DNA of 64,000 bases from Lachnoclostridium sp. An131 (GTDB taxonomy: Bacteria; Bacillota; Clostridia; Lachnospirales; Lachnospiraceae). Positions within the stretch are counted from its first letter, which is position 1. Every line of letters begins with the position of its first letter. The notes under the pieces were generated by a model, which was not told the DNA's origin, searched no databases, and worked only from the letters and a program-made list of their open reading frames with translations. A program made the translations under genes and the position numbers. Below are positions 8,338 to 18,699 of this stretch, in pieces. The stretch covers positions 62,001 to 126,000 of the forward strand of contig NZ_NFLI01000010.1 of assembly GCF_002160825.1 (NCBI RefSeq), in the 5' to 3' direction.

Positions 8338-9552
8338 TTAGAGTTCAACCGCTACGCCATCCTTGATCTGAAGCACCAGCGGAGCCTTGTTCGGCTCGCC
8401 GTCCTCACCCCAGGTGATGTCCTTTCCGGTAACGCCGCTGTAGGTCACATCAGCCATAGCTGCTGTCATAGCGTCGCACAGATCAGATACGCTCATATCC
8501 GGAGTCGCGCCAGCTCCCTCAAGGGCTGCCTTGATCACATAGATGGAGTCATAAGCGTCAGCTGCAAACTGGTTCGGCACCTCATCGTAAGCTTCCTGGT
8601 AAGCAGTTACAAAGCTCTGAACCTGCTCATCCTCAGAGGTAGCTACGAACGGAGCCAGATACATCAGATCCTCTGCCAGAGCAGTGTCAAAGTTCTCTAC
8701 TGCAAGAATTCCATCCATGCCGTCGCAGCCAAAGAAGATCGGCTCATATCCCTGGCTGTTGCACTCTGCCAGCACCAGAGAAGCCTCTGTATAGTAGAAA
8801 GGCATAAACAGGAGCTCAGCGCCTGCATCCCTTGCCTGCTGAACCTGTACAGAGAAGTCTGTATTATTGTCAGCTGTAAATGCAGCTACATTTACAATCT
8901 CAATTCCCTGGTTTGCAGCTTCCTCGGCAAATGCCTCGTAAATACCGGTAGAGTATACATCAGAGCTGTCATAGATAACGGCTACTGTAGAAGCCAGGCC
9001 GTTCTCACCGATGTATTTTGCAGACTCTGTACCCTGATTCGGGTCAGAGAAGCACATACGGTACGCATTCGGATACTGAATGCACTCTACGGCTGTTCCG
9101 GACGGTGTAATCTGGAACATATTGTCCTCATGAGTGTTCTCCACTACTGCCACACAGGGAGTAGAGGTAACCGTTCCCATCAGAATCTGCATTCCCCAGT
9201 CCTTCAGAGTGTTATATGCGTTTACAGATCTCTCCGCATCATTCTCATCATCCTGGAAATTAAACTCTATCTGGTATCCGTTGATACCGCCTGCCGCGTT
9301 AATCTCGTCAACCGCAATCTGAGCGCCCCGCTCTACAGCTGTTCCATACACTGCTGCGCTTCCGGTCGTCGGTCCAATGCCGCCAATTCTGAAAACAGCC
9401 TCGCCGCTCCCTTCACTGTCCGATGCCTCAGTAGTGGTGCTTTCCTCTGCGGTAGTGCTGTCTGTCGCCGCGCTGTCATCGGAATTGCTTCCGCATGCTG
9501 CGAGGGAAAGAGTCATCGCGCCAACCAGCAGTAAGCTTAATGCCTTTTTCAT
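8338..9552 (-). CDS. livK: Branched-chain amino-acid-binding lipoprotein LivK
   Basis: 404-aa extracytoplasmic substrate-binding protein. It has a signal peptide with lipobox LAAC (Cys about residue 20), then an acidic Ser/Thr-rich linker and a periplasmic-binding-protein type I fold. IGGIGPTTGSAAVYG near 57, EINAAGGINGYQIEF and DDENDAERSVNAYNTL are typical of Leu/Ile/Val-binding proteins. It captures ligand at the membrane surface for LivHMGF. The start has AGGAGG 8 bases upstream. The promoter is at 9601-9630. It shares the family but little close sequence with the second LivK (54362-55564), so the ligands may differ. Confidence 0.94.
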   Translation of the reverse strand: MKKALSLLLVGAMTLSLAACGSNSDDSAATDSTTAEESTTTEASDSEGSGEAVFRIGGIGPTTGSAAVYGTAVERGAQIAVDEINAAGGINGYQIEFNFQDDENDAERSVNAYNTLKDWGMQILMGTVTSTPCVAVVENTHEDNMFQITPSGTAVECIQYPNAYRMCFSDPNQGTESAKYIGENGLASTVAVIYDSSDVYSTGIYEAFAEEAANQGIEIVNVAAFTADNNTDFSVQVQQARDAGAELLFMPFYYTEASLVLAECNSQGYEPIFFGCDGMDGILAVENFDTALAEDLMYLAPFVATSEDEQVQSFVTAYQEAYDEVPNQFAADAYDSIYVIKAALEGAGATPDMSVSDLCDAMTAAMADVTYSGVTGKDITWGEDGEPNKAPLVLQIKDGVAVEL

Positions 9553-9600
9553 AATAGTTTCCTCCTTATAAAAAATTGATATATTTCTATATCGTTTTTT

Positions 9601-9630
9601 ATCTTACTCCCAGGAAAATAAATTTGTCAA
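9601..9630 (-). promoter_or_regulatory. Promoter of the first liv operon
   Basis: On the minus strand TTGACA (9625-9630), an 18-base spacer and TAAGAT (9601-9606). An AT-rich dyad, GATATA/TATATC, lies in the leader just before the livK ribosome-binding site. Confidence 0.65.
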
Positions 9631-9728
9631 TTCTTTTTTGCAAAAAAATACAGGATTACACAGAAAAACTGCATAAAATCTCCATCCCTGTCCTCTTTCC
9701 GGCATAAGCGCGGAAAAGGGAGGGAGCC

Positions 9729-11819
9729 TCAGCATCCCTCCAGCACCGTCACAGAACGGGGCCTCAGGCAGATTTTGTCTCCACCGGCAGGTATCCCCTC
9801 CGGGTAGATCTCTCCGGCTTCTCCCGCTCCTGTACAGACGGTCATCCGCCAGGAGAGGCCCTCCGGAAGGGCAGGAAGCGCCAGCCATGCCTCCTCCCAC
9901 CATGGATTGACCGCCAGATAGACCAGATCATCCCTTCCTCTTTCTCCGTCATAGCCCGCATACAGGACGCCGAAGGCCTTTGTGTCCGGAGAGAGCTTTC
10001 CGTCCCAGGCATTTTCCTTATGGCAGCTGATCTGCGGAAAGCCGCACATGGCTCCGGGAAGCTCCCTGGTAACCGCAGGGTGGCGCTTTCGAAACGCGAT
10101 CATATACCGGAAGAAATCAAACAGCTCCCGGTGCTCTTTCAAAAGTCCCCAGTCCAGCCAGGAGATCTCATTGTCCTGACAGTAGGCATTGTTGTTTCCG
10201 TACTGGGTATTTCCAAACTCGTCCCCGGCCAGAAACATGGGAGTTCCACGGCTGCACATCAGCACTGCGCAGGCGTTTTTCATCAGCCTCAGACGAAGCT
10301 TCTGCACTTCCGGATCTTCGGTCTCTCCTTCTGCCCCGCAGTTCCAGCTGCGGTTGTCATTGCTGCCATCCGTATTATTCCAGCCATTGGCCTCGTTATG
10401 CTTTTCATTATAGCTGTAAAGATCGCGCAGCGTAAATCCATCGTGGCAGGTCAGGAAATTAACCGAAGAATTATAACCGCTGTAGCCGCTCCTGTTCTCC
10501 GCATAAAGGTCGTGGGAACCCGTAATCCGGCTGGCTGCCTCCGGCGCCAGCCAGTATTCTCCCTTCAGGAAGCTCCGCAGCGTGTCTCTGTATTTTCCGT
10601 TCCATTCGGCCCACCGCTTCCATGCCGGAAAGCTTCCGACCTGGTAAAGCCCGCCTGCGTCCCAGGCCTCGGCGATCAGCTTCGTATTTCCCAGCAGAGG
10701 CTCATAGGCAAGGCGTTTCAGAAGCGGCGGATTGCTCATGGGCGAGCCGTCCTCATTGCGGCCAAGGATGCTTGCCAGGTCAAAGCGGAAGCCATCTACC
10801 CTGTATTCGGAAACCCAGTAGCGCAGACATTCCACAATCATCTCCTGCACGACTGGATGATTGCAGTTCAGAGTGTTTCCGCAGCCGCTGAAATTGTAAT
10901 AGTATCCGTCCGGCGTCAGCATATAATAAACCTGATTGTCAAAGCCTTTAAAGGAGATAAACGGACCGTGCTCGTTTCCTTCCGCCGTATGGTTAAAGAC
11001 TACGTCGAGAATCACCTCAATTCCCGCCAGGTGGAGCTCCCGGATCAGCTCCTTCAATTCACGTCCTTCCCGGTTATACTCTTCCGCCGCCGTGTAGCTG
11101 GTATTCGGCGCAAAAAAGCTCACCGTGTTATAGCCCCAGTAATCAAGGAGCTGGCGGCCGTCCACCTCCCGCTTTCCCATCGTCTCGTCAAATTCAAAGA
11201 TCGGCATCAGCTCCACCGCCGTGACGCCAAGCTCCTTCAGATAGGGAATCTTTTCCTTCAATCCCGCAAAGGTGCCCGGATGCTCCACGCCGGAGGACTC
11301 GTGCTTCGTAAAGCCCCGCACATGAAGCTCATAAATAATCAGATCGCTCATCTCATAAAATGGGTCCGGCGCGTCTCCCCAGTCAAAGTTGCTTTTCACG
11401 ACACGGGCATGGTAGAGGCCGTCTTTCTTCTGGCTCTCTCCCCAGACACTCTGTCCTGTCACAGCTCTCGCATATGGATCCAGAAGCACATGCTTCCGGT
11501 CAAAAAGCAGTCCCTTTTCGGGGTCCCAGGGACCGTCCAGCCGGTATGCATATTCAAATTCCTCAATATCCAGGCCGAAGACAATCATGGAATATACCTG
11601 GCCTATCCTGTAATGATCCGGAAATTTCAGTACCGCATAGGGATTTTCCTCTTCTCTGTGATATAAAAGAAGCTCACAGGAAGACGCTCCCTGTGAGTGC
11701 ACGGTAAAGCTGACAGCCCCTTCCAGGGCTGTCGCTCCATATACTTCATAAAGACCGGGCCGCACGAGATAACCGCCCACCACATCCAAAGGCTTTAACG
11801 CCTTTCTCTCCTCTGTCAT
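9729..11819 (-). CDS. glgX: Glycogen debranching enzyme / isoamylase-type GH13
   Basis: 696-aa cytoplasmic alpha-1,6-glucosidase that trims branches from glycogen or limit dextrins. An N-terminal CBM48-like beta domain (about 15-150) precedes the GH13 barrel. The barrel shows VILDVVFNHTAEG, the nucleophile-bearing GFRFDLASIL, the acid/base LIAEAWDAGG and FLTCHDGFTLRD. Length fits the GlgX/TreX family. The start ATG overlaps the stop of the upstream NYN-domain gene (ATGA), so the two are translationally coupled. No other glycogen genes are near. Isoamylase or pullulanase-like activity cannot be separated by reading alone. Confidence 0.9.
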   Translation of the reverse strand: MTEERKALKPLDVVGGYLVRPGLYEVYGATALEGAVSFTVHSQGASSCELLLYHREEENPYAVLKFPDHYRIGQVYSMIVFGLDIEEFEYAYRLDGPWDPEKGLLFDRKHVLLDPYARAVTGQSVWGESQKKDGLYHARVVKSNFDWGDAPDPFYEMSDLIIYELHVRGFTKHESSGVEHPGTFAGLKEKIPYLKELGVTAVELMPIFEFDETMGKREVDGRQLLDYWGYNTVSFFAPNTSYTAAEEYNREGRELKELIRELHLAGIEVILDVVFNHTAEGNEHGPFISFKGFDNQVYYMLTPDGYYYNFSGCGNTLNCNHPVVQEMIVECLRYWVSEYRVDGFRFDLASILGRNEDGSPMSNPPLLKRLAYEPLLGNTKLIAEAWDAGGLYQVGSFPAWKRWAEWNGKYRDTLRSFLKGEYWLAPEAASRITGSHDLYAENRSGYSGYNSSVNFLTCHDGFTLRDLYSYNEKHNEANGWNNTDGSNDNRSWNCGAEGETEDPEVQKLRLRLMKNACAVLMCSRGTPMFLAGDEFGNTQYGNNNAYCQDNEISWLDWGLLKEHRELFDFFRYMIAFRKRHPAVTRELPGAMCGFPQISCHKENAWDGKLSPDTKAFGVLYAGYDGERGRDDLVYLAVNPWWEEAWLALPALPEGLSWRMTVCTGAGEAGEIYPEGIPAGGDKICLRPRSVTVLEGC

Positions 11820-12808
11820 GATTTTCTCTCCTTAATGCTGACCAGATTGCCGTTTACCGAAAGCTGCCGGATGCTCCGCAGGAAGCTGGACAGGCGGCTG
11901 TATCCATAATCCTTGATATCAAAGGACGGATGCTTCTTATGAATTTCCTCGTAGACCAGGGACAGATTTTCCACCTGGCCTCCGCTGTTCTTTACAAACA
12001 GCAGAATTTCCTTCTCCAGCTTCTGCCGGTCAATCTGGCCGCTTAAGCCCACCGCATAAGCGGAATCAATCCGGTACACGGAGAGGCGGGGGCAGGTATC
12101 CTGAAGCAGGACCACCAGCTTCGTGTAGCCGTAGTTCCGGACGTCAAAATCCGTAAACTTGTCATTGAGCCGGCTTCCTATCTCACCCAGATATGTGATT
12201 TTTCCTTTGTTTTCATTGTCATTGATAATGGAAATCACGGCTTCCTCTATCTGGGAGAGAGGCGTAACCGCGCTGCCGTGCTCTTCCTCAGCAGCCTTGC
12301 TTCCTTTTCTTCGGGCTCCGGCAGACACAGAAGCCTCGGAAGCCGTCTCCACATCATTGACCTGCTTGTTAATCAGATTCAGATGGATAAACTTATTACA
12401 GGCCTTGGTCAGGGCCATGGGCGTCTTGGATTCTCCCATGCCGATGACATACATATTTTCCTCCCGGAGCCTCATCGCCAGCCGCGTGAAATCACTGTCG
12501 CTTGTCACCAGGCAGAAGCCGTCCACCTTTCCTGAATAAAGGATGTCCATCGCGTCAATCACCATGGCCATATCTGTCGCGTTTTTCCCGCTGGTATAGG
12601 CAAACTGCTGGACCGGAGTGATGGAATTTTCCAGCAGGACCTCCTCCTTCCAGCCATTCGCCCTGCTGGACCAGTTTCCATAGATACGGCGGAAGGACGC
12701 GTATCCATAATTCTCGATCTCGTTAAAAATACTGGACGCATATTTGGCGCTGATATTGTCTGAATCTATCAGCACCGCAAACTGCTTTTTCTCTTCTATA
12801 ATCTCCAT
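11816..12808 (-). CDS. NYN-domain protein with two OST-HTH/LOTUS domains
   Basis: 330-aa protein. Residues about 8-155 form a NYN (PIN-like) predicted RNase domain. Acidic residues are visible in FAVLIDSDNIS, in KNATDMAMVIDAMD and in GFCLVTSDSDFTRLA. Two OST-HTH/LOTUS modules follow, at about 185-255 (ending FDVRNYGYTKLVVLLQ) and about 260-328 (ending FDIKDYGYSRLSSFLR). LOTUS modules bind RNA, including G-rich or structured RNA, so this is a likely RNA-targeting nuclease. It is translationally coupled to glgX by a 4-base overlap. A role in RNA turnover is inference. Confidence 0.85.
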   Translation of the reverse strand: MEIIEEKKQFAVLIDSDNISAKYASSIFNEIENYGYASFRRIYGNWSSRANGWKEEVLLENSITPVQQFAYTSGKNATDMAMVIDAMDILYSGKVDGFCLVTSDSDFTRLAMRLREENMYVIGMGESKTPMALTKACNKFIHLNLINKQVNDVETASEASVSAGARRKGSKAAEEEHGSAVTPLSQIEEAVISIINDNENKGKITYLGEIGSRLNDKFTDFDVRNYGYTKLVVLLQDTCPRLSVYRIDSAYAVGLSGQIDRQKLEKEILLFVKNSGGQVENLSLVYEEIHKKHPSFDIKDYGYSRLSSFLRSIRQLSVNGNLVSIKERKS

Positions 12809-12890
12809 TTACACCCCTCGCTTTTTCGTTTCTGCTTTTTGATATTCTTGCTCCCATGCCTTTTGCCCGCTCACACAGGCCTTCCAGGCT

Positions 12891-13862
12891 TCACCCCTTC
12901 GGCTCTCCGGCCTGCCAGCTCTCGCTGGGCGGTACGTTAAAGGTGATGCCGGCGCCGTCTGATGTCGCTACGACAGTTCCCTCCTCGTCCGTACGGAAGA
13001 CCTTGATTCCCATCTCCCGGAGCCGGTTCAGCACCTCTGCATGGGGGTGCCCGTAGCTGTTTCCTTCTCCGCAGCTAATTACCACATATTCCGGATTCAC
13101 CCGTTCCAGAAATGCTTCTGTATTGGCCGTTCTGCTGCCATGGTGGGCTGCCTTGAGGACGTCAGCAGACAGATCGATTCCATTATCCAGCATGTCCGCC
13201 TCGGAATCCTCCTCTGCGTCTCCCGTAAGCAGGAAACGGTTCTCCCCATGCTCCAGGAGGATTCCCACGGAATAATCATTGGCATTATCCCCATATTCTC
13301 CGTTCGGCGCCACAATTGTAAAGGCAGCCTCACCAAGCTCATAGACCATCCCCACCTGGGGCAGCGTGAGCTCATACCCTTTCTCCTCCATCACATCTGT
13401 CACATCTGTATAGGTCTGGGTGTCTTTTTCGTAATCCGGCATGATCACGGTGCCGCAGTCAAAGGCTTCCATCACTACATCCAGTCCCCCGATGTGATCT
13501 GCATCCGGATGCGTTCCAATCACATAGTCCAGATCGCCTATGCTCTGATACTCCAGATAATCCCGGACATCATCGCCCCAGCTGTTATTTCCTGCATCGA
13601 TCAGCATCGCAGCCTCACCGCAGCGGATCAAAGTGGCATCCCCCTGCCCTACGTCCAGAAAATGTACCTCCAGTGTGGAGCCATCCCGGAAGACATCGGA
13701 AGCGGCAGCAGATACGTCCTCCGCTGCCGCATTTCCTGCACCCCGGGAGTCCCCGCCGCCATCTGTCAGCTGTTCCTGCAGAGGATATACCGCCGCCAGG
13801 CACAGGGCCGCTACGGCCAGAATCAGCTTTCTTCCCCGGCTTTTTCTCCTTCTTCGTGCCAT
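12891..13862 (-). CDS. Exported ComEC/Rec2-like metallo-beta-lactamase-fold hydrolase
   Basis: 323-aa protein. A basic N-terminus and one hydrophobic segment (about 11-27) indicate a secreted or membrane-anchored protein. From about residue 62 it has the ComEC C-terminal hydrolase fold: VHFLDVGQGDATLI, MLIDAGNN, the metal motif THPDADHIGG, LLTGDAEEDSE, KAAHHGSRTA and SYGHPH. It lacks the ComEC channel and OB domains, so it is a stand-alone relative, possibly degrading extracellular nucleic acid or a phosphodiester. It follows the flavodiiron gene by 45 bases and ends 82 bases before the NYN gene. Confidence 0.88.
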   Translation of the reverse strand: MARRRRKSRGRKLILAVAALCLAAVYPLQEQLTDGGGDSRGAGNAAAEDVSAAASDVFRDGSTLEVHFLDVGQGDATLIRCGEAAMLIDAGNNSWGDDVRDYLEYQSIGDLDYVIGTHPDADHIGGLDVVMEAFDCGTVIMPDYEKDTQTYTDVTDVMEEKGYELTLPQVGMVYELGEAAFTIVAPNGEYGDNANDYSVGILLEHGENRFLLTGDAEEDSEADMLDNGIDLSADVLKAAHHGSRTANTEAFLERVNPEYVVISCGEGNSYGHPHAEVLNRLREMGIKVFRTDEEGTVVATSDGAGITFNVPPSESWQAGEPKG

Positions 13863-13907
13863 ATTCTCTCAAGTCCTTTTTTCTGTCATTCTCGGATGTA
13901 TTCTCCG

Positions 13908-15071
13908 CTACTGCGCAAGCAGCTCGTCCGCCAGCCGCTCCATAGCCTCCCGATCCTCCGGCTTCATCGTGGAACGGATCGTCACCATGGTATCGCACAC
14001 CTGGATATTCTTCATCTCCTCCAGATATCCCTTCATCACACGTCCTGCAGAAGGAGCCCAGGTTCCATTCTCAATCAGTCCGACCTTACGGTTCTGGAAG
14101 GCCTTATACTTCAGGTGGGTCAGGAAGTCCTCCATGCAGAGGAACACGCCTCCGTCGTAGCTGGCTGCCGCCAGAACAAGACGGTCATAACGGTATGCCT
14201 CCGCGATTACCTGCGCCATGTCATCCCGGGCCAGATCATAGACCTTGACCGGAATCTCCGTCCTGCTTCGCAGGATCTCCGCCATCTCCTGGGCCGCCTT
14301 CTTCGTATTTCCATGAATCGAGGCGCTGGCAATCACAATGCCAGGCTCCTCCGGACGATAGCTGCTCCAGGTATCATAAAGACCGATATAATAGCCCAGA
14401 TTCTCTTTCAGAATCGGTCCGTGCAGCGGGCAGATCATCGCAATATCAAGCCCTGCAGCCTTTTTCAGAAGCGCCTGCACCTGTGTGCCGTACTTTCCTA
14501 CGATATTGATAAAATAACGTCTCGCCTCGTCCGCCCACGCTTCCTCTGTGTCAAGAGCGCCGAACTTTCCAAAGCCGTCTGCCGAAAACAGGATCTTCTC
14601 AGATACCTCGTATTCTACCATAACCTCCGGCCAGTGAACCATCGGCGCCATCACAAAGGCCAGGGTATGACTGCCAAGGCTTAAGGTATCCCCTTCCTTT
14701 ACCGTCACGCAGCGATCCGTCAGATCCAGATCAAAGAACTGAGGCAGGAAGGCAAAGACCTTTGCGTTGCTCACCAGCTTCATCTCCGGATACTTTTCTG
14801 CGACCCTCTGAATGTTTCCCGCATGATCCGGCTCCAGGTGAGAAATCACCAGATAATCCGGCTTCCGTCCGTCCAGGGCCTCCTCCAGGTTCGCCAGCCA
14901 CTCTTCCGCCGCTCTCGGATCTACGGTGTCCATGATCGCTGTCTTCTCATCCATGATCAGATAGGAATTGTAGGAGACGCCGTTCGGAACCACATACTGG
15001 CTCTCAAACAGATCGATGGTCTTATCATCCGCTCCTATATAATAGATAGAATCTGTCACTTTATTACGCAT
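13908..15071 (-). CDS. A-type flavodiiron protein (O2/NO reductase)
   Basis: 387-aa FprA-like enzyme. The N-terminal metallo-beta-lactamase domain (about 1-245) carries the diiron ligands in HLEPDH (about residues 78-83) and further His/Asp in APMVHWPEVM and FSADGFG; CPLHGPILKEN supplies a late His. A flavodoxin-like FMN domain follows from about 253 (IASASIHGNTKKAAQEM). These enzymes reduce O2 to water or NO to N2O and protect strict anaerobes. AGGAGGAA lies 9 bases before the ATG. The electron donor is not encoded nearby. Confidence 0.93.
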   Translation of the reverse strand: MRNKVTDSIYYIGADDKTIDLFESQYVVPNGVSYNSYLIMDEKTAIMDTVDPRAAEEWLANLEEALDGRKPDYLVISHLEPDHAGNIQRVAEKYPEMKLVSNAKVFAFLPQFFDLDLTDRCVTVKEGDTLSLGSHTLAFVMAPMVHWPEVMVEYEVSEKILFSADGFGKFGALDTEEAWADEARRYFINIVGKYGTQVQALLKKAAGLDIAMICPLHGPILKENLGYYIGLYDTWSSYRPEEPGIVIASASIHGNTKKAAQEMAEILRSRTEIPVKVYDLARDDMAQVIAEAYRYDRLVLAAASYDGGVFLCMEDFLTHLKYKAFQNRKVGLIENGTWAPSAGRVMKGYLEEMKNIQVCDTMVTIRSTMKPEDREAMERLADELLAQ

Positions 15072-15258
15072 GTCTGCTCTTCCTCCTGCATCCTGTTATG
15101 TTTTTATACTGTGCTTGATTTATGTCCGTCCGGCAGAAGCACACTGCCCTGTTCGCCATTCCGGACATGAGCTGTCTTATAAAATTGTACACAAGATCCG
15201 GGCCTCTGGCAAGTATTCTTTTGTATACATGAGAAAGTTTTTACATTTCCGGCCCCAT

Positions 15259-16650
15259 TCAGGCACTCCTCTCTCCTGCCTTCAGCTCGCCTCCCACCAC
15301 ATGCAGCATCGTGAAGTAGCAGGCCAGGCCGCCGACGATATTCGTCACCGGTTCCGACGCCAGCACGCCATAAATCCCCAGATTCCACAGATGAGGCAAT
15401 ATCAGGATCAGCGGCACCCCGAGGATAGCTTTGCGGAACAGAGAGAAAAATACCGCCTGCTTTGCTTTTCCAAGGCTGACAAAAATATTCTGCCCCGCAT
15501 ACTGAAACGCCATAAAGATAAAAAGCACAAAATGAATCCGCAGGGAGATGATCCCCACCTCCAGAAGCTCCTGCTCACCGTTGAAGAGCCGGATGAGCTG
15601 TCCGGGAAACAGCATCAGAATCAGCCAGGCTGCCGACGCAAAGGCCAGGGATACTGTTGTGACAAACCGGATCCCTTCCCGCACACGCCCGTACTGCCTG
15701 GCTCCGTAATTATACCCGAGCACCGGCTGGGCTCCCTGGGTAAAGCCCTGCAAGGGCATCTGCACGACTTCGCGGATCGAATAGATGACTGTCATGGCTC
15801 CCACATACAGATCTCCGCCGTAAAACTGCAGGGACGCATTGCAGAAAATCTGCACCAGGCTGTTTGTCACAGACTGCGTGAAGCCGGACAGGCCCAGAGA
15901 CAGAATCTGCACCATAAGCCTGGGCTTCGGTTTCATTGCCGGCAGGCGCAGCCTCAGAATTGCCTTCTTTCCGCACAGAAAAGCCAGCACCCACGCAGCA
16001 GACACCATCTGAGACAAAATAGTCGCCAGCGCCGCGCCCTCCACGCCCCAGCCAAAGCCATAGATAAAGACAGGATCCAGGATCAGATTCAGCAAAGCGC
16101 CGATCACGACCGTCAGCATTCCCGTCTTTGCGAAGCCCTGGGACTGAATAAACGGATTCATGCCAAGCCCCAGCATCACAAAAATGTTTCCGGCCAGATA
16201 GACCTGAAGATACCCGTCCGCATAGGCAATCGTCTGCTCGCTTGCGCCAAACAGATAGAGAAGCGGTGTCTTGAAAAGATAGCCTGCCGCAGTCAGGACC
16301 ACACCGAGAATCACAAGCACCACCAGGGAATTTCCCATGATCTGCTCTGCCTTCTTCAGATTTCCTCTGCCGCGCTCAATGGAGCACAGAGGCGCGCCGC
16401 CGCTTCCACAAAGGTTCGCGAACGCATTGATAATCGTAATCAGCGGGAAGGCCACTCCCACACCTGTCAGTGCCAGCCTCCCGTCGCCCTCCATGTGGCC
16501 CAGATACACACGGTCCACGATATTGTAAAGCACATTGACCAGCTGTGCCATAATCATTGGGAACGCAATCCGGAAAATACTTCCCTTCATGTCCCCTGTT
16601 GTAAAATCATTTCTTTTTTCCAAAATCGTATTTTCTGCATCTCTATTCAT
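15259..16650 (-). CDS. MATE-family multidrug/Na+ antiporter
   Basis: 463-aa membrane protein with about twelve hydrophobic helices in two related halves. The first half opens IFRIAFPMIMAQLVNVLYNIVD, the usual MATE start, and ALTGVGVAFPLITIINAFAN follows. The second half has the matching FTQSVTNSLVQIFCNASLQF and the loop GAQPVLGYNYGARQYGRVRE. MATE proteins export drugs, metabolites or toxins using Na+ or H+ gradients. It lies downstream of ftsH, separated by a hairpin terminator, and about 190 bases before the flavodiiron gene. The substrate is unknown. Confidence 0.93.
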   Translation of the reverse strand: MNRDAENTILEKRNDFTTGDMKGSIFRIAFPMIMAQLVNVLYNIVDRVYLGHMEGDGRLALTGVGVAFPLITIINAFANLCGSGGAPLCSIERGRGNLKKAEQIMGNSLVVLVILGVVLTAAGYLFKTPLLYLFGASEQTIAYADGYLQVYLAGNIFVMLGLGMNPFIQSQGFAKTGMLTVVIGALLNLILDPVFIYGFGWGVEGAALATILSQMVSAAWVLAFLCGKKAILRLRLPAMKPKPRLMVQILSLGLSGFTQSVTNSLVQIFCNASLQFYGGDLYVGAMTVIYSIREVVQMPLQGFTQGAQPVLGYNYGARQYGRVREGIRFVTTVSLAFASAAWLILMLFPGQLIRLFNGEQELLEVGIISLRIHFVLFIFMAFQYAGQNIFVSLGKAKQAVFFSLFRKAILGVPLILILPHLWNLGIYGVLASEPVTNIVGGLACYFTMLHVVGGELKAGERSA

Positions 16651-16659
16651 AACAAAAAG

Positions 16660-16706
16660 CCTCCGGCAGCTCTCATTATAATACCAAAATCAGAGAACCG
16701 GAAGCT
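16660..16706 (-). terminator. Terminator-like hairpin between ftsH and the MATE gene
   Basis: On the minus strand AAAAAGCTTCCGG pairs with CCGGAGGCTTTTT over a loop of about 20 bases and is followed by T residues. The loop contains TATTATAAT, so it may also hold a -10 element for the MATE gene. Confidence 0.55.
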
Positions 16707-16763
16707 TTTTTAAGAAATCGTAAAATTTATGTGAACCGCGGCCTGTTCTGGCGTCGCGATTTC

Positions 16764-18641
16764 CTACTGCTGAGCTGGCGTCCCAGCTTCATCTGAGGTT
16801 TCAATCTGCCCTGCCGGACGATCCAGCACTTCCATGAATTCCTCGCCGGTAATTGTCTCCTTTTCATAAAGGAATTTGGCGATCTCATGGAGCTTCAAAA
16901 TATTGTCTGACAAAAGCCTTCTTGCTTTCTCATGCTCTGCCTTTACCAGCTCTACCACCTTGCGGTCAATGAGAGACGCCGTCTCCGCCGAGCAGGCCAG
17001 AGACGTATCGCCGCCCAGGTACTGATTCGTCACAGTCTCCATGGCAACCATATCGAACTCCTCCGACATGCCGAAGCGCGTAATCATGGCTCTGGCCAGC
17101 TTGGTCGCCTGCTCGATATCATTGGAAGCGCCGGTCGTCACAGAATGGAAAATCAGCTCCTCTGCCACACGGCCTCCGGTCAGCGTCGCAATTTTATTTT
17201 CCAGCTCCTCCTTCGACATCAGGTTGTGCTCGCCCTCATCCACCTGCATGGTATAACCAAGGGCCCCGGAGGTACGCGGAATGATTGTGATTTTGTGCAC
17301 CGGAGCGGAATGGGTCTGCAGGGCCGCCACCAGAGCGTGCCCTACCTCATGGTAAGCCACAATCAGCTTTTCTTTATTGGAAAGAACCTTATTCTTCTTC
17401 TGATAGCCGGCGATGACTACCTCCACGCTCTCCTCCAGATCGCTTTGAATCACATATTTGCGGCCCTGGCGTACGGCGCGGAGCGCCGCCTCATTGATCA
17501 TGTTCGCCAGCTCCGCTCCGGAGGCGCCTGCCGCCGCGCGCGCAACAGCATTGAAGTCTACATCATCGCCCAGCTTCACCTTTTTCGCATGGACCTTCAG
17601 GATATCCTCACGGCCCTTCAGATCCGGAAGCTCCACCGGCACTCTCCGGTCAAAGCGGCCCGGCCGCAGAAGCGCCGGGTCAAGGGAATCCGGCCTGTTG
17701 GTCGCTGCCAGGATCATGACGCCCTTGCGGCCGTCAAAGCCGTCCATCTCAGTCAAAAGCTGGTTCAGGGTCTGCTCACGCTCATCGTTTCCGCTGAAGC
17801 CGGCTCCGTCACGCTTCTTGCCGATCGTATCAATCTCATCAATAAACACAATGCAGGGAGCTTTCTCATTGGCCTGCTGGAACAGATCGCGTACCTTCGC
17901 CGCGCCCATACCTACAAACATCTCCACAAATTCCGAGCCGGAGATAGAAAAGAAGGGCACATTCGCTTCTCCTGCCACTGCCTTTGCAAGCAGCGTTTTT
18001 CCGGTTCCCGGAGGCCCCACCAGAAGCGCTCCCTTCGGCATAGACGCTCCGATCTCAGCATACTTTGCAGGATTATGCAGGAAATCCACAATTTCCGTCA
18101 GGATTTCCTTCGCCTCATCCTCACCTGCCACATCAGAGAACCGGATGCCTGTGGTAGATTCTACATAAATCTTTGCGTTGCTCTTTCCGAAGGTCATGGC
18201 ATTTCCCATGGCTCCGCCCATCTTTTTGCTCAGGCTGCGCATCATAAGCTGTCCAATCACAATCAGAATGATAAATGGCACCAGAGACATCAAAATGGAC
18301 ATCCAGGGAGAAACCTGCTCTATAATCTGCGTCCCGTAGCCGCCCTCTACCTCTGCGTTCTCCAGGCGTGTCAGCAGATCGGGATCCGGAAAAATTCCCG
18401 TCTCATAATAATTCACCGGATCACCTTTATCTGAAAAAATAATCTGGTTCTCCTGGCTGTCGATCTGTACCTCCTTTACCTGCTTTTCCTCCAGCATGGA
18501 AAGAAAGGTATCATAGCCTACTTCTGTAATGGTAGGCGACAGCATCTTCGGGAACAGAAAAAGATTCAGCAGTATCATAATCAATATGACAACCGCGTAG
18601 TAGAAAATAAACGGTTTTTTGTTGTTTTTGACTTCCTTCAT
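16764..18641 (-). CDS. ftsH: ATP-dependent zinc metalloprotease FtsH
   Basis: 625-aa membrane-anchored AAA+ protease. Two membrane helices (about 11-31 and 113-132) bracket a short extracytoplasmic domain. The AAA+ module has Walker A GPPGTGKT, Walker B IVFIDEID and the pore motif [11 protein letters not shown], with the second region of homology in [20 protein letters not shown]. The zinc protease domain has HEVGH and a downstream Asp in the [12 protein letters not shown] region. The C-terminus is acidic and low complexity. It degrades misassembled membrane proteins and some regulators. Length is normal for the family. It has its own promoter upstream (18700-18728). Confidence 0.97.
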   Translation of the reverse strand: MKEVKNNKKPFIFYYAVVILIMILLNLFLFPKMLSPTITEVGYDTFLSMLEEKQVKEVQIDSQENQIIFSDKGDPVNYYETGIFPDPDLLTRLENAEVEGGYGTQIIEQVSPWMSILMSLVPFIILIVIGQLMMRSLSKKMGGAMGNAMTFGKSNAKIYVESTTGIRFSDVAGEDEAKEILTEIVDFLHNPAKYAEIGASMPKGALLVGPPGTGKTLLAKAVAGEANVPFFSISGSEFVEMFVGMGAAKVRDLFQQANEKAPCIVFIDEIDTIGKKRDGAGFSGNDEREQTLNQLLTEMDGFDGRKGVMILAATNRPDSLDPALLRPGRFDRRVPVELPDLKGREDILKVHAKKVKLGDDVDFNAVARAAAGASGAELANMINEAALRAVRQGRKYVIQSDLEESVEVVIAGYQKKNKVLSNKEKLIVAYHEVGHALVAALQTHSAPVHKITIIPRTSGALGYTMQVDEGEHNLMSKEELENKIATLTGGRVAEELIFHSVTTGASNDIEQATKLARAMITRFGMSEEFDMVAMETVTNQYLGGDTSLACSAETASLIDRKVVELVKAEHEKARRLLSDNILKLHEIAKFLYEKETITGEEFMEVLDRPAGQIETSDEAGTPAQQ

Positions 18642-18699
18642 TCTTTTCTCCTGTCGTTTTCAGCGGACAGTCATACAGACTGCCCGCCAGTATGAAAAA

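Noticed and set aside
15070-16713. 547-codon plus-strand reading frame
   Set aside because: Shadow of the MATE transporter gene on the other strand.
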